A stretch of DNA of 64,000 bases from a bacterium (GCA_028821265.1 JAPPGU010000082.1:62001-126000), one strand, 5' to 3'; shown: positions 10,472 through 21,253, numbered from the stretch's first letter. Notes: a model not told the origin generated them from the letters alone. Numbers and translations: made by a program.

Positions 10472-12685
10472 ATGGTGCCCACGCCCGATCAGCCCTCCCC
10501 GGACTCACCCGCCAGGAGCCTCGCCTACCTGCATGCTGTCGACGTGGGCCGCGTCAAGTGGATCCGGGGCAAACGGGCCGCGGCGCTAAAGAGCTCGGGC
10601 ATAAGCTCGGTCACCGACCTTCTCCTCCACGCACCGCGGCGCCACATCGACCGGTCCCGTCGGCTGGCCATAGACGAGTTGGCGGTCGGCCAGGAGGCCA
10701 CCGTCATCGGGAGGGTGGAACGGGTGGCGGTGCGGCGTCCCCGCCCGCGGATGGCCATCGTGGAGGCCACCATCACCGATGGCCAAGGGTCCATCAAGGC
10801 GGTGTGGTTCAACCAGGAATACCAGGCCCGCCGCCTCGACCGGGGGATCGAGGTAGCGTTGTCGGGCAGGATCGACCGCTACCGGGGCCGGTTGCAGATC
10901 AACTCGCCGGCGGTGGACGTGCTGGACTCCGGGCCCGACAACCTGGCGGTGGGGCGGGTGGTACCGGTCTACCGGACCGTCGGCTCGATCGGTACAGGAG
11001 TCCTCCGGCTGGCCGTTCACAATGCTCTGCTACGTTCCCGGCCGATTCTCGATCCGCTACCGGCTGACGTCATCGAGCGTCATGATCTCCTTCCCCGGGA
11101 GGAGGCGATCAATTCCATCCACTTCCCGGAGTCGCTGGCAGAGGTGGGCGCTGCCCGGCGCCGGCTGGTGTTCGACGAGTTCTTCCGGCATGAGGTGGCG
11201 CTGGCGATGACGAGGAAGCGCAAGGAGAGCGACTCGGTCGGCATAGCGCACCGGCTTCACCCGGAGCCCGATCTGGTGGAGCGTTTCATCGATGGCCTGC
11301 CGTTCCGGCCCACGGGCGCCCAGCGGCGGGTGATCGACGAGATCGGTGCGGACATGGCGGCGCCGGTGCCGATGCACCGGCTGCTCCACGGCGAAGTCGG
11401 TTCGGGCAAGACCGTCGTGGCGGTCGCGGCGTTGCTGGTGGGTGTCCAGAGCGGGTACCAGGCGGCCATCATGGCGCCCACCGAGGTGCTGGCCGAGCAG
11501 CACTACGAGGGTGTCACCCGGCTCCTCTCCGAGGCGCGCATGGCCCCGCGCTTCTCCGGTCCGCGGTCCCTCTTCGACCCCGCCCACGACGATCCGGACC
11601 GTCCCCGGATCCGGGTGGCGCTTCTGACCGGAAGTCGCGCCGATGCCAACGTACGGGAGCGGCCAGGCCGCGCCGGTCTGCTCGCGGGCATAGCGGCCGG
11701 GGAGGTCGACGTCGTGATCGGCACCCACGCCTTGATCCAGGAGGGGGTGCGTTTCGCGAGGCTGGGTGCGGCCGTGGTGGACGAGCAGCACAGGTTCGGG
11801 GTTCACCAACGGGTGAAGCTCAAGGAGAAGGCGCAGGGGGCTGATCCCGATCTGCTGATCATGACCGCCACCCCCATTCCCCGGACGCTGTCGATGACCC
11901 TGTACGGCGCTCTCGACGTCTCGGCGCTGGACGAGATGCCGGCGGGTCGCAAGCGGATCAAGACGTGGGCCGTTTCCGCGACGGGCGAGGAACTGGAGAG
12001 GGCGCACCAGGCCATCCGGGACGAGGTGGAGAAGGGGCGCCAGGCCTTCGTGGTCTGCCCGCTCGTGGAGGATTCCGACCGGGTGGAGGCCGCGTCGGCG
12101 ATCGCCGAGCACCGGCGGCTGGGCCGGGTGTTCCCGGACCTCCGCCTGGGCCTGCTCCACGGCCAGATGCGGTCCGAGGAGAAGCGGAGCGTGATGGACG
12201 GGTTCCGGTCCGGGGACCTGGACGTGCTCGTCTCGACGACCGTGATCGAGGTCGGCGTGGACGTGCCCAACGCGACCATCATGGTGATCAGGGACGCGGA
12301 CCGGTTCGGTCTGAGCCAGCTCCACCAGCTGCGGGGTCGGGTGGGGCGAGGCGCCCAACCGGCCCAGTGCGTGTTGCTGGCCGATCCCACCACGAAGGAG
12401 GGAGCGGCGCGCATCAGTGCGATGGAGCGCATGTCGGACGGCTACCGGCTTGCCGAGGAGGACCTCAGGATCCGCGGCCACGGTACCGTGTTCGGGGCCC
12501 GGCAGTCGGGCTTCTCGGACCTGCGGATCGCCGACATCCTGGCCGACGTCGCGGAGTTGTCGGCGGCGCGAAAGGAGGCGTTCGACCTGGTGAAGGCGGA
12601 TCCGGGGCTGGAAGGGTATCCCGATGTCCGGGAGGAGGTGAGGGTGCTCCTGGGGGACGAGGTGGAATGGCTGTTCAAGTCGTGA
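10472..12685 (+). CDS. recG: ATP-dependent DNA helicase RecG
   Basis: OB wedge domain, GEVGSGKTVVA Walker A, DEQHRFGVHQR, TATPIPRTL, QLRGRVGRG motifs; start chosen at ATG 10472 within the longer ORF. Confidence 0.93.
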   Translation: MVPTPDQPSPDSPARSLAYLHAVDVGRVKWIRGKRAAALKSSGISSVTDLLLHAPRRHIDRSRRLAIDELAVGQEATVIGRVERVAVRRPRPRMAIVEATITDGQGSIKAVWFNQEYQARRLDRGIEVALSGRIDRYRGRLQINSPAVDVLDSGPDNLAVGRVVPVYRTVGSIGTGVLRLAVHNALLRSRPILDPLPADVIERHDLLPREEAINSIHFPESLAEVGAARRRLVFDEFFRHEVALAMTRKRKESDSVGIAHRLHPEPDLVERFIDGLPFRPTGAQRRVIDEIGADMAAPVPMHRLLHGEVGSGKTVVAVAALLVGVQSGYQAAIMAPTEVLAEQHYEGVTRLLSEARMAPRFSGPRSLFDPAHDDPDRPRIRVALLTGSRADANVRERPGRAGLLAGIAAGEVDVVIGTHALIQEGVRFARLGAAVVDEQHRFGVHQRVKLKEKAQGADPDLLIMTATPIPRTLSMTLYGALDVSALDEMPAGRKRIKTWAVSATGEELERAHQAIRDEVEKGRQAFVVCPLVEDSDRVEAASAIAEHRRLGRVFPDLRLGLLHGQMRSEEKRSVMDGFRSGDLDVLVSTTVIEVGVDVPNATIMVIRDADRFGLSQLHQLRGRVGRGAQPAQCVLLADPTTKEGAARISAMERMSDGYRLAEEDLRIRGHGTVFGARQSGFSDLRIADILADVAELSAARKEAFDLVKADPGLEGYPDVREEVRVLLGDEVEWLFKS

Positions 12686-12698
12686 GCTCGCTCCGGCC

Positions 12699-13271
12699 AT
12701 GAGGATCATCGCCGGTGTCGCGAAAGGAAGGATCCTCAAGGCGCCTTCCGGCTCGGGTACCCGTCCGATGACCGGACGCGCCCGCGAGGCTGTCTTCTCG
12801 TCCATCGCCTCCGCCATCCCCGGTGCCGATGTGCTCGACCTGTACGCCGGGACCGGTTCCCTGGGGCTGGAGGCACTCAGCCGGGGCGCGGCCACAGCGG
12901 TGTTCGTGGAGCGGGATCGAGCTGCCCTGCGGGCCCTGCGGACCAACATCGGAGCGCTGGGACTCGGGGGCGAGGTGGTGGCCGGAAGGGTTGGCGACTA
13001 TCTCACCTCGGCGGCCGCCCGCCATCCGAACGGTCCGCCCGCCCGGTTCACGCTGGTGTTCGTGGATCCTCCCTACGAGCTTCCGATCACACGCGTGGAG
13101 GAGCAACTCGCCGCAGCGGCGCGGCTGCTTCGTGACCGGGGATCATTGGTACTCCATCGGCGGCTGGGCGAGCGCCCGCCCCAAACGGTGGGACTCCGGC
13201 TGGCCCGGACGCGTACCTACGGAACCGCCCGGATTTGGCGCTATCAACAGGTCCGGCCGGTTTCCGGTTAG
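12699..13271 (+). CDS. rsmD: 16S rRNA (guanine966-N2)-methyltransferase
   Basis: RIIAGVAKGRILKAPSGSGTRPMTGRAREAVFSSI; VLDLYAGTGSLGLEALSRGA; FVDPPYE. Confidence 0.92.
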   Translation: MRIIAGVAKGRILKAPSGSGTRPMTGRAREAVFSSIASAIPGADVLDLYAGTGSLGLEALSRGAATAVFVERDRAALRALRTNIGALGLGGEVVAGRVGDYLTSAAARHPNGPPARFTLVFVDPPYELPITRVEEQLAAAARLLRDRGSLVLHRRLGERPPQTVGLRLARTRTYGTARIWRYQQVRPVSG

Positions 13272-13305
13272 ATTTACCCCCGAAACCGCGAGAAACGGCG
13301 AGGTG

Positions 13306-13788
13306 ATGAGGGTGGCAAAGGCGGTCTGCCCCGGTAGCTTCGATCCGCCCACCAACGGCCACATGGACGTGATCCGGCGAAGCCTGTCCCTGTTCGATAC
13401 GGTGTTGGTGGCGGTCATCCGCAACCTGTCCAAGAGACCCATGTTCTCGTCCGAGGAACGGGTGGAGATGCTCCGCGACCTGCTTGCCGCGGAGCCCAGA
13501 GTTGAGGTGGTCGCGTTTGACGGCTTGCTGGTCGACCTTGCCAAGGCCCGAGGGGTGAACGTGATCGTCAAAGGACTCCGGGCCGTTTCGGACTTCGACT
13601 ACGAGCTCCAGATGGCCCAGATGAACCACGGGCTGTCGGGCATCGATACGGTGTTCATCCCCACCAGCCCGGAACACGCCTACCTCTCCTCCTCGTTGGT
13701 GAAAGAAGTTGGGAGCCTGGGCGGTTCGGTATCCGGCCTGGTTCCCGGACGCGTAGCAGAGCTGATGAAAGAACGGTGGTCAGAATGA
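13306..13788 (+). CDS. coaD: Pantetheine-phosphate adenylyltransferase
   Basis: AVCPGSFDPPTNGHMDVIRRS; RAVSDFDYELQMAQMN; SSSLVKEV. Confidence 0.94.
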   Translation: MRVAKAVCPGSFDPPTNGHMDVIRRSLSLFDTVLVAVIRNLSKRPMFSSEERVEMLRDLLAAEPRVEVVAFDGLLVDLAKARGVNVIVKGLRAVSDFDYELQMAQMNHGLSGIDTVFIPTSPEHAYLSSSLVKEVGSLGGSVSGLVPGRVAELMKERWSE

Positions 13789-14312
13789 TCGGTGATCATG
13801 AGCCCGAGGTGGGCACGCAAGAGGTGGCCGCCCCCACTTCGCCCCCCGCCACGGTGGGAGAGTTGAACGACCTGATCTCGGAGATGGTGATGGCGATGTC
13901 CGAAGCCAAGGCCATTCCCGGATCGGGCAAGGTTCTGATAGATCGGGAGCAGATGCTCACCGTTCTCGGGCTCCTGGCGGATCGGCTGCCGGATGAGATG
14001 CGGCAGGCCCGATGGATGGTGCGGGAGCGGGATACCTTCATCGCCCGTACCAACGAGAAGGCCCGGGAGGTCATCGAGCGATCTCGCCAGCGGGCCAAGG
14101 AAATGGTGTCGAACACCAACATCATCGCTGAGGCCACCGAGGAGGCCAACATCCTGGTCCGCCGCGCCGAGGACACGTCCCATCGGATCCGGCTGGAGGC
14201 GGAGGACTACGCGGAGGATCGTCTGTCCCGGCTCGAGGACGTGCTGATGAGAGTGCTCGACCAGGTGCGCTCCATGCGGTCCGAACTCCACCAGACCCGC
14301 TCGATCGGGTAG
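13776..14312 (+). CDS. DivIVA-domain/SepIVA-like septation protein
   Basis: 178 aa coiled coil; located between coaD and DUF177-rpmF-rnc-mutM-smc-ftsY as for mycobacterial SepIVA (synteny from established knowledge). Confidence 0.7.
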   Translation: MVRMIGDHEPEVGTQEVAAPTSPPATVGELNDLISEMVMAMSEAKAIPGSGKVLIDREQMLTVLGLLADRLPDEMRQARWMVRERDTFIARTNEKAREVIERSRQRAKEMVSNTNIIAEATEEANILVRRAEDTSHRIRLEAEDYAEDRLSRLEDVLMRVLDQVRSMRSELHQTRSIG

Positions 14313-14339
14313 GAGTCCCTTCACCGGGACAGCTTTCCG

Positions 14340-14855
14340 ATGAAGCCTGTGAACACCTTCGTGGTCAACGTCTCCGGTCTGGTCAACCGCCCCGGATCCA
14401 CCCGGCAGGTCACCCTTACCGGGCAGGTGGAGCCGGTGCTGGACCAGGTCGAGGATTGCGGTCCGGTCACGGCGGACCTGCGTCTCGAGGCGATGGCGGG
14501 CGGGGTATGGGTGCGCGGCGCTGCCAGGGCGGAGATGGTGCTCCGTTGCAACCGGTGCCTGGACCCGGTCGGCTTCGATGCCGAGGCTCCGGTACGGCAG
14601 GCCTACGGTGAGGAAGCCCGCGACGACATGCCGGCGATCGGCCAGGAGGGAGACATCGACCTTTCCGGCGTCCTCCACGATGAGCTGTGCCTGTCGGTGC
14701 CGCTGGTACCGCTATGCTCTGAGTCCTGCCGGGGCCTTTGTCCGGTATGCGGCGTCGATCTGAACGAGGGTTCCTGCCAGGGGCACTCCGAGTCTCGGGA
14801 TTCTCCGTTCGCCACGCTGGAAGCCCTGCTGGAGGTCCCGCTCGAGACGGCGTGA
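14340..14855 (+). CDS. YceD/DUF177 family protein
   Basis: 171 aa with LRCNRCLDPVGF and CSESCRGLCPVCGVDLN zinc-type motifs, directly upstream of rpmF. Confidence 0.9.
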   Translation: MKPVNTFVVNVSGLVNRPGSTRQVTLTGQVEPVLDQVEDCGPVTADLRLEAMAGGVWVRGAARAEMVLRCNRCLDPVGFDAEAPVRQAYGEEARDDMPAIGQEGDIDLSGVLHDELCLSVPLVPLCSESCRGLCPVCGVDLNEGSCQGHSESRDSPFATLEALLEVPLETA

Positions 14856-14901
14856 TCGGTAGAGGGGCGGATGCTCCCGCAAGTGATCCGAGAGGTGTGT
14901 G

Positions 14902-15093
14902 ATGGCAGTACCAAAGAAGAGAATGTCGCGCTCGCGGACCCGCCGCCGGAAGGCGGAGGCTATGAGGATGCGCCCGGTTCGCACCGTCACCTGCGGACGG
15001 TGCGGGAACCCGAAACTGCCGCACCGCGCCTGCACCGGTCCGGGGGGTTGCGGGACCTATCGCGATCGAACGGTGGTGGAAACCTACAGCTGA
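14902..15093 (+). CDS. rpmF: 50S ribosomal protein L32 (zinc-binding form)
   Basis: MAVPKKRMSRSRTRRRKAEAMRM...CGRCGNPKLPHRAC. Confidence 0.93.
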   Translation: MAVPKKRMSRSRTRRRKAEAMRMRPVRTVTCGRCGNPKLPHRACTGPGGCGTYRDRTVVETYS

Positions 15094-15139
15094 ATCCGGC
15101 ACGGCTGGCGCCGATAGTCCTGGGCGGCGGAAGACCCTC

Positions 15140-16120
15140 TTGGCACGGATAGCTCTTGACGTCATGGGAACGGATCGCGGCCCTGCCGAGATCGTGGCCG
15201 GAGCGATCATGGCCGCCGGCGCGGGAAACGAACTGGTGCTGGTGGGGGACAGGGAGGTCATCGAGCCCGAGTTGACGGCGACCGGTGCCGACCTCGATGT
15301 GGTCCACGCGCCGGATGTGGTGGGGATGGGGGAGGATCCGGCCAGGGCGGTGCGGGACAAGCCGCGCTCCTCGATCATGGTGGCTGCCCGATTGGTGGCT
15401 TCCGGGGACGCCGACGCCCTGGTGTCGGCCGGATCGACCGGGGCGGCCATGACCGCGGCTTCCATCGTCATCGGGCGTCTCGAAGGCATCCAGCGTCCTG
15501 CCATCGCCACACCGATCCCTCGCGCGACCGGGATCCCGACCCTGGTACTCGACGCGGGGGCGAACCTGGAGGTGAAGCCCGCTCATCTGGTCCGGTTCGC
15601 GGTGATGGGCGCGCTGGTGGCCGAGATCGTCTACGGGATCGACCGGCCTCGGGTGGGCTTGCTCAATATCGGGGAGGAGCCTTCCAAGGGTCGTGAGGTG
15701 GAGCGATCCGCCTTCGGCCTGTTGGAGGAGGCCCCGGTGAACTTCGTGGGCAACATCGAGGGAGGGGACATTCCGGGCGACGTCGCCGACGTGGTGGTCA
15801 CCGACGGCTTCACCGGCAACGTGGTGCTGAAGACGATGGAAGGGACGGCCGGGCTGGTCCTCGCGCTGGTCAGCGATGCCTTCGGGCGTCGCCCGGGCGG
15901 CATTCCCGGAGAGATGTTGAGGGTCGTCGAAGAGGTCCGGATGCTGATCGATCCCGAGTTGTGCGCCGGCGGGGCCTATCTCCTCGGGACCAGGTCCGGC
16001 GTGGTGATCGGCCATGGGTCATCGTCACGAAACGCCGTCTTCAACGCCGTCGGGCTGGCGGCCGAAGGTGTCAAGGGCGGTCTGTCCGAACGGATGGAGC
16101 GGGGGCTGGCCCGCTCGTGA
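15140..16120 (+). CDS. plsX: Phosphate acyltransferase PlsX
   Basis: ARIALDVMGTDRGPAEIVAGA; SAGSTGAAMTAA; TDGFTGNVVLKTMEG; TTG start. Confidence 0.93.
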   Translation: MARIALDVMGTDRGPAEIVAGAIMAAGAGNELVLVGDREVIEPELTATGADLDVVHAPDVVGMGEDPARAVRDKPRSSIMVAARLVASGDADALVSAGSTGAAMTAASIVIGRLEGIQRPAIATPIPRATGIPTLVLDAGANLEVKPAHLVRFAVMGALVAEIVYGIDRPRVGLLNIGEEPSKGREVERSAFGLLEEAPVNFVGNIEGGDIPGDVADVVVTDGFTGNVVLKTMEGTAGLVLALVSDAFGRRPGGIPGEMLRVVEEVRMLIDPELCAGGAYLLGTRSGVVIGHGSSSRNAVFNAVGLAAEGVKGGLSERMERGLARS

Positions 16121-16803
16121 CCGGAAGCGGAGGCCTCGAGTCGGCCCTCGGGTACCGCTTCCGCGATCCAGGCCATCTGGACCAGGCCCTGCGTCACCGG
16201 TCATGGGTGGCCGAGACCGGCGAGGGGCCTTCCAACGAGCGACTGGAGTTCCTGGGCGACACCATCCTGCAGCTGGTGGTGACCGACTTCATCTTCCACG
16301 AATACGCATGCCTGTCAGAGGGGCAGATGGCCAAGCTCCGGGCATCGGTGGTCAACCGGGACGTGCTTCACCGGATGGCCGACGGCTTGGGACTGGGCCG
16401 GTTCCTCGCTCTCGACAAGGGCGAGGAGGCAACCGGTGGCCGGAGCAAGCCCTCCATCCTGGCCGATGCGATGGAGGCTGTCATCGGCGCCGTGTATCTC
16501 GATGGCGGACTGGACGTGGCCCGTGATCTGGTCATGCGTATCTGGGAGGAGCGCATCACGACCGAAGCGGAATCACCGGGTAGGAGTGATTACAAGAGCC
16601 GTCTCAACGTGGAGCTGGGTAGTGCCGCGCACGAGGTGCGGTACACCGTCATAGGCGCCGGACCCGACCACGAGAGGCTGTTCACCGCCCGGGTCTCGGT
16701 CGGGGACGACCAGTTGGGGTCGGGATCCGGCCGGTCCAAGCGAGAGGCCGAGCAGTCGGCCGCTCGCCAGGCCCTGAGCAAACTGCGCCACGAGGGTGCC
16801 TGA
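16117..16803 (+). CDS. rnc: Ribonuclease III
   Basis: NERLEFLGDTILQLVVTDF signature, C-terminal dsRBD; GTG start at 16117 overlapping plsX stop. Confidence 0.93.
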   Translation: MTGSGGLESALGYRFRDPGHLDQALRHRSWVAETGEGPSNERLEFLGDTILQLVVTDFIFHEYACLSEGQMAKLRASVVNRDVLHRMADGLGLGRFLALDKGEEATGGRSKPSILADAMEAVIGAVYLDGGLDVARDLVMRIWEERITTEAESPGRSDYKSRLNVELGSAAHEVRYTVIGAGPDHERLFTARVSVGDDQLGSGSGRSKREAEQSAARQALSKLRHEGA

Positions 16804-17626
16804 ACTTCCCGAGGTCGAGACCACCCGGCGCGGGCTCGTGCCGGTTCTGGCCGGCCGTTCGGTCGTGACGGTGGAGGTTCTCCATCCCCGGATGCTACGG
16901 CGCCAACCGGATCCGGCTGACTTCGTGGCCAGGCTGCGGGGCAAGGTGGTGGGTGAGCTGCGCCGCACGGGGAAGTTCCTGCTCATCGAGATGGGAGAGG
17001 GTCTCACCTGGGTGTTCCACCTGGGCATGTCGGGCCGGATGTCGATAACCGCCGGTGAGGCGCCCCCGCATCCTCACACGCGGGTGGTGGTACGGACGGA
17101 TGCCGGTCACGAGGTCCGGATGGTGGACCCGCGCACCTTCGGCTTCACGGCCGTGCTCACGCCCGACGAGCTGGCCGCGTCGAGCATCGCCCGTCTCGGT
17201 CCCGACGCGTTGGACGCGCTCCCTTCTCCCCGGGAGCTGGCGTCGAAGGCTGCCGGCCGTCGCGTGGCTACCAAGACCTTGCTCCTGGACCAGCGCTTCC
17301 TGGCCGGCCTGGGGAACATATACGCCGACGAGGTGTTGTTCGCGGCCGCTATCGCCGGTGACCGTCCGGCCGGCTCCCTGAGCCTGACCGAGGTGGGCGC
17401 CATACGTACGGCCATCGGGCGGGTGCTGGCGGATGGTCTCGCACACGGCGGAACATCCCTCGACGATCTCGCCTACCTGCTTCCCGACGGGAGGGCCGGT
17501 CGCCATCTCGAGTACCTGTCGGTGTACGGCCGGGAGGGGAAGCCGTGCCGGCGCTGCGGCGCGCTGATCGTGAGGGCGAGGATCAACGGGCGGTCCTCCC
17601 ACCGATGCCCGGCCTGCCAGGCCTGA
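16796..17626 (+). CDS. mutM: Formamidopyrimidine-DNA glycosylase
   Basis: PELPEVETTRRGL N-terminus, LLDQRFLAGLGNIYADE, C-terminal CRRC...CPAC zinc finger. Confidence 0.94.
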   Translation: MPELPEVETTRRGLVPVLAGRSVVTVEVLHPRMLRRQPDPADFVARLRGKVVGELRRTGKFLLIEMGEGLTWVFHLGMSGRMSITAGEAPPHPHTRVVVRTDAGHEVRMVDPRTFGFTAVLTPDELAASSIARLGPDALDALPSPRELASKAAGRRVATKTLLLDQRFLAGLGNIYADEVLFAAAIAGDRPAGSLSLTEVGAIRTAIGRVLADGLAHGGTSLDDLAYLLPDGRAGRHLEYLSVYGREGKPCRRCGALIVRARINGRSSHRCPACQA

Positions 17627-17726
17627 CGCCCGCTCGCGGCGCCCCGCACCGTGGCGAAGCGGCACCAACCCCAGATTTCCGGATAACACAGCTAAACTTG
17701 CCGTCCCGGAATCACATGGATGTGAC

Positions 17727-20700
17727 TTGCGCCTCAAGTCGATAAAGCTGCTCGGTTTCAAGTCGTTCGCCGACCGGACCCTCCTGGAGTTCGGAACCGG
17801 CGTTTCGGTAGTGGTCGGTCCCAACGGGACCGGGAAGTCGAACATCGTGGATGCGGTGTCGTGGGTGCTGGGCACCCAGTTCACCCGGGCGCTGCGCGCC
17901 GACCAGATGGACGACGTGGTGTTCGCGGGCACGGCCGACCGACCTGCCCATTCGCGGGCGGAGGTCACGCTGGTGATGGACAACTCCGACCGGACCGTGC
18001 CCCTTAACCTCGACGAGGTCGCCGTCACCCGGCGGCTCTTCAAGGGCGGTACGTCGGAGTACGAGATCAACGGAGCCCCGTGCCGCCTGCTCGACATCCA
18101 GGAGCTGCTGTCGGACAGCGGGTTGGGCAGGCGCCAGCACCTGATCGTGGGGCAGGGCAGGCTGGACACCGTCCTGGGGGGGAGCCCGGCCCAGCGGAGG
18201 GAGATCATCGAGGATGCGGCCGGGATCCGCAAGCACCGGATCCGGAAGGCGAAGGCCATCCGCCGGCTCGAACAGTCGGACGCCGATGCGGTGCGCCTTC
18301 GGGACATCGCCGGTGAGATGGAGCGCCGTAAACGACCTTTGCGGAAACAGGTCCGCGACGCGGAACGGCACGAGGAGTTGCGCTCCGAGCTGCGCTCGCT
18401 CCGCCTCTGGCTGGGCGGGGAGGAGTTCCGCGGCCTCTCCCGCCGGAAACAGGAGTTGGACCGGGAGCGAAGCGGCATCGAGCGCCAGGTCGCCGGTAGG
18501 GAGTCCGAGCAGGGGCGGATCCGGGAGTTGATCGAGAGCACCGAGCATCGATCGGAGCGGTTGCTGGCGGAGTTGGACCGTAACGGGGAGGAGATTGCCG
18601 ACCTGCGGACCGTAGCCGCCCGCCTGCGCGGTGTCGCCCAGGTCGCGCACGAGCGGGCCGGCGGGCTGGCCGATCGGATCAGCGAGATGGAAGATGGCTA
18701 CCGGCGCCTCACCGACCAGGCCGTCGAGCTGTCCACCCGGCTGGACGCGGCAACCATCCGGGAGGAGCAGGCTCGCCAGGATGCGGAACGCTGCGACGCG
18801 GAGCTGCAGATAGTCGAGGATCGGCTCCGGGAAATGCCCGCCGAGGGAAGTTTCCGAGCCGGTGACCGGCCGGAGATGGTGAGGTTGGAGCTCAGGAAGA
18901 GCGAGGCGACAGCCCGCAAGGATGCCGACCGTATCGCCGAGTACCTGCGGGTGGCGGACGACGCTCGCGCCCGGCTGTCACAGCAGTCCCGCCTTGCCGA
19001 CCAGCTTGCCCGGGAACTGGAGTCGCTCGAGGAGCGGCTGGACTCCTCCGGCCGGCTGGGACGGGCCCGGAGCGATGATCGTCACCGGAGAGAATCGGAG
19101 TGGGCCCGAAGCGAGGAGCGTCTGAGGTCGGTCGAGACCCGTGAGGTGGCGGCGCGAGCCCGGTTGGAGGCTCTGGCGGCCGCCCGCGGCGGGGCGTCAT
19201 CCCGCGCGCGGGACCGGATCAAGGTATCGGATGGGGTGCTCGGGGAGCTGATCGAGCTCCTGGATGTGCCGGAGCGGCTGCTGCGCCCGGTGGCGGCGGC
19301 GCTGGGGGCGTGGGCCGAGGCAATGGTCGTGGACAGTCCCGAAACGGTCGGGACGGTGGTTGCCGGGATCAAGACCGGAGGAAACGGCGCTGTTCCCCTG
19401 GTGGTGCCGGAAGCCGACCCGGGCGCGTCGGTAGCCCGATCGGTGGCGGACCGGTGGGGAGTGAAGAGGCTCGGCGACCAGCTCGGGCCGGTAGCCCGAT
19501 CGGGTCTGGCGGCCGCGGTGCTCGGGGACGTCCTGCTGGTCGACAGCTGGAGCCAAGGATGGGAGATCGTCCGCAAGGCGCCGGAGGTGCGGACGGTCAC
19601 GTCCGAAGGCGACCTGGTTACCCGGTTCGGCGTCTACCCGACCGATCCGGATGCGGGCTCGCCGGACATGATCGCCGCCGCGCGCCGAGCTGCCGAGACG
19701 GCCGGCCGGGAGATGGAGACCGCCCGTGAGGCCGAAGCGGAGGCCAGGGTCCGGATGGAAGCCGCTCGCCGGGATGACGACTCCGTCCGGGCGGAGGTCG
19801 CCGCGCTGCGATCACGGCACGAGGACCTGACCGGAGCGCTGGAGCGTAATCGCCGGGCGCAGACGGCATTGTCCGAGGAACTCGCCGGCTTGGAGGAGCG
19901 TACGGCAGCGGCCCGCCGATCGGCGGAGAGGAACGGGCGTCGCCTCGCGGAACTGCGGGATCTGGTGGCCGAGGCGGACGCCGGTGAGGTGTCCGGCCTT
20001 GACTCGGGCGAGATCCTGGCCGGGCAGCGGGCGGCGGCCGAGAGCCGGCTGGCGGAGGCGCGGGCGGCGCGCGAGGAGTCGGTCAGGGTGCTGGCGGCGG
20101 CGGCCGAGCGGCGCCGGCTGCTGGCTGACCGGGTCGACTCGGTCACGGTGCGGTTGGCGGATGGAATCGACGCCACCGCCGAGCAGGCCGGTCTGGAGTA
20201 TGCCCGCAACATCGAGCGCTGGACGCAGCGGGTGGCGGAGGTGGCCCGCCACAGGCTGGGAGAGCTGGTGGAGCGCCGTGAGCAGTCACGAGCGATGGCC
20301 ACAGCTTCCACCAGCGAGGTGGACGCCCTTCGTACCCGTATGCGAGCCGTGGGCCGGGAGCAAGAGTCCGCCCGGAGTCGGCTGGGCAGGCTCGAGTTCG
20401 CGGTGGCCGAGGTCGGGTTGCGCGAAGAATCGGTGGCGGAGCGGTTACGGAGGGACGCGGACTCCACTAGGGAAGAGGCTCTGGCCGCCAGCCTGCCTCC
20501 GGAGCAGCGACCCGGCGCCGAGCCGCGGGTGGAGGAGCTCACCCGGGCACTGGCCCGGATGGGTCCTATCAACCGGCTCGCGGCCGAGGAGTACCGGGAA
20601 CTCGATCAGCGATACCGGCACCTGACCGAACAGATGGAGGATATCGAGCAGGCCAGGTCGGAGATCAGGAAGGCGATCGACGCGCTGGACGCCGAGATGG

Positions 20701-21188
20701 ACGAGTTGTTCAGGAAGACCTTCGAAGACACGGCGCGCCACTACCGGGACTGCTTCTCGGTTCTCTTCCCCGGTGGCAGCGGGGAGTTGATCCTGACCGG
20801 ATCGGCGGACCTGCTCGAGGCGGGCGTGGAGATACGGGCACAACCGTTCGGCAAGAAGGTCGGCAAGCTGTCGCTGCTGTCCGGTGGGGAGCGGTCGCTT
20901 GCGGCGCTGGCCTTCCTGTTCGCGGTCTTCAAGGCCCGGCCCGGTCCTTTCCACATCCTCGACGAGGTGGATGCCGCTCTCGACGAAGCCAACCTCGGGC
21001 GCTTCCTGAGGTTGGTGGAGGATTTCCGGGCGTGCTCCCAGCTGTTGCTGATCACCCACCAGCAGGCCACGGTACGGGTAGCCGACACGCTGTACGGGGT
21101 GACCATGGCGCCGGGAGGATCCTCGAGGGCCCTCGTACGCGATATGAACCGGATCCCGGCCGGCACCGAAGTAGTTTCTAGTTGGTAG
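17727..21188 (+). CDS. smc: Chromosome segregation protein SMC
   Basis: 1153 aa; VVGPNGTGKSNIVDAV Walker A, hinge, LSGGERSLAALAFLFA signature, HILDEVDAALDEAN; stop codon lies in a TAGTTGGTAG tract. Confidence 0.95.
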   Translation: MRLKSIKLLGFKSFADRTLLEFGTGVSVVVGPNGTGKSNIVDAVSWVLGTQFTRALRADQMDDVVFAGTADRPAHSRAEVTLVMDNSDRTVPLNLDEVAVTRRLFKGGTSEYEINGAPCRLLDIQELLSDSGLGRRQHLIVGQGRLDTVLGGSPAQRREIIEDAAGIRKHRIRKAKAIRRLEQSDADAVRLRDIAGEMERRKRPLRKQVRDAERHEELRSELRSLRLWLGGEEFRGLSRRKQELDRERSGIERQVAGRESEQGRIRELIESTEHRSERLLAELDRNGEEIADLRTVAARLRGVAQVAHERAGGLADRISEMEDGYRRLTDQAVELSTRLDAATIREEQARQDAERCDAELQIVEDRLREMPAEGSFRAGDRPEMVRLELRKSEATARKDADRIAEYLRVADDARARLSQQSRLADQLARELESLEERLDSSGRLGRARSDDRHRRESEWARSEERLRSVETREVAARARLEALAAARGGASSRARDRIKVSDGVLGELIELLDVPERLLRPVAAALGAWAEAMVVDSPETVGTVVAGIKTGGNGAVPLVVPEADPGASVARSVADRWGVKRLGDQLGPVARSGLAAAVLGDVLLVDSWSQGWEIVRKAPEVRTVTSEGDLVTRFGVYPTDPDAGSPDMIAAARRAAETAGREMETAREAEAEARVRMEAARRDDDSVRAEVAALRSRHEDLTGALERNRRAQTALSEELAGLEERTAAARRSAERNGRRLAELRDLVAEADAGEVSGLDSGEILAGQRAAAESRLAEARAAREESVRVLAAAAERRRLLADRVDSVTVRLADGIDATAEQAGLEYARNIERWTQRVAEVARHRLGELVERREQSRAMATASTSEVDALRTRMRAVGREQESARSRLGRLEFAVAEVGLREESVAERLRRDADSTREEALAASLPPEQRPGAEPRVEELTRALARMGPINRLAAEEYRELDQRYRHLTEQMEDIEQARSEIRKAIDALDAEMDELFRKTFEDTARHYRDCFSVLFPGGSGELILTGSADLLEAGVEIRAQPFGKKVGKLSLLSGGERSLAALAFLFAVFKARPGPFHILDEVDAALDEANLGRFLRLVEDFRACSQLLLITHQQATVRVADTLYGVTMAPGGSSRALVRDMNRIPAGTEVVSSW

Positions 21189-21253
21189 TTGTTAGTCGGT
21201 AGTCTCTAGCCGGCAGTAGGAAGTACACGTACCGGCCGGATAGAATCGTTCCT

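Noticed and set aside
11057-12949. 630-aa minus-strand ORF opposite recG
   Set aside because: Antisense artefact; recG motifs on the plus strand are unambiguous
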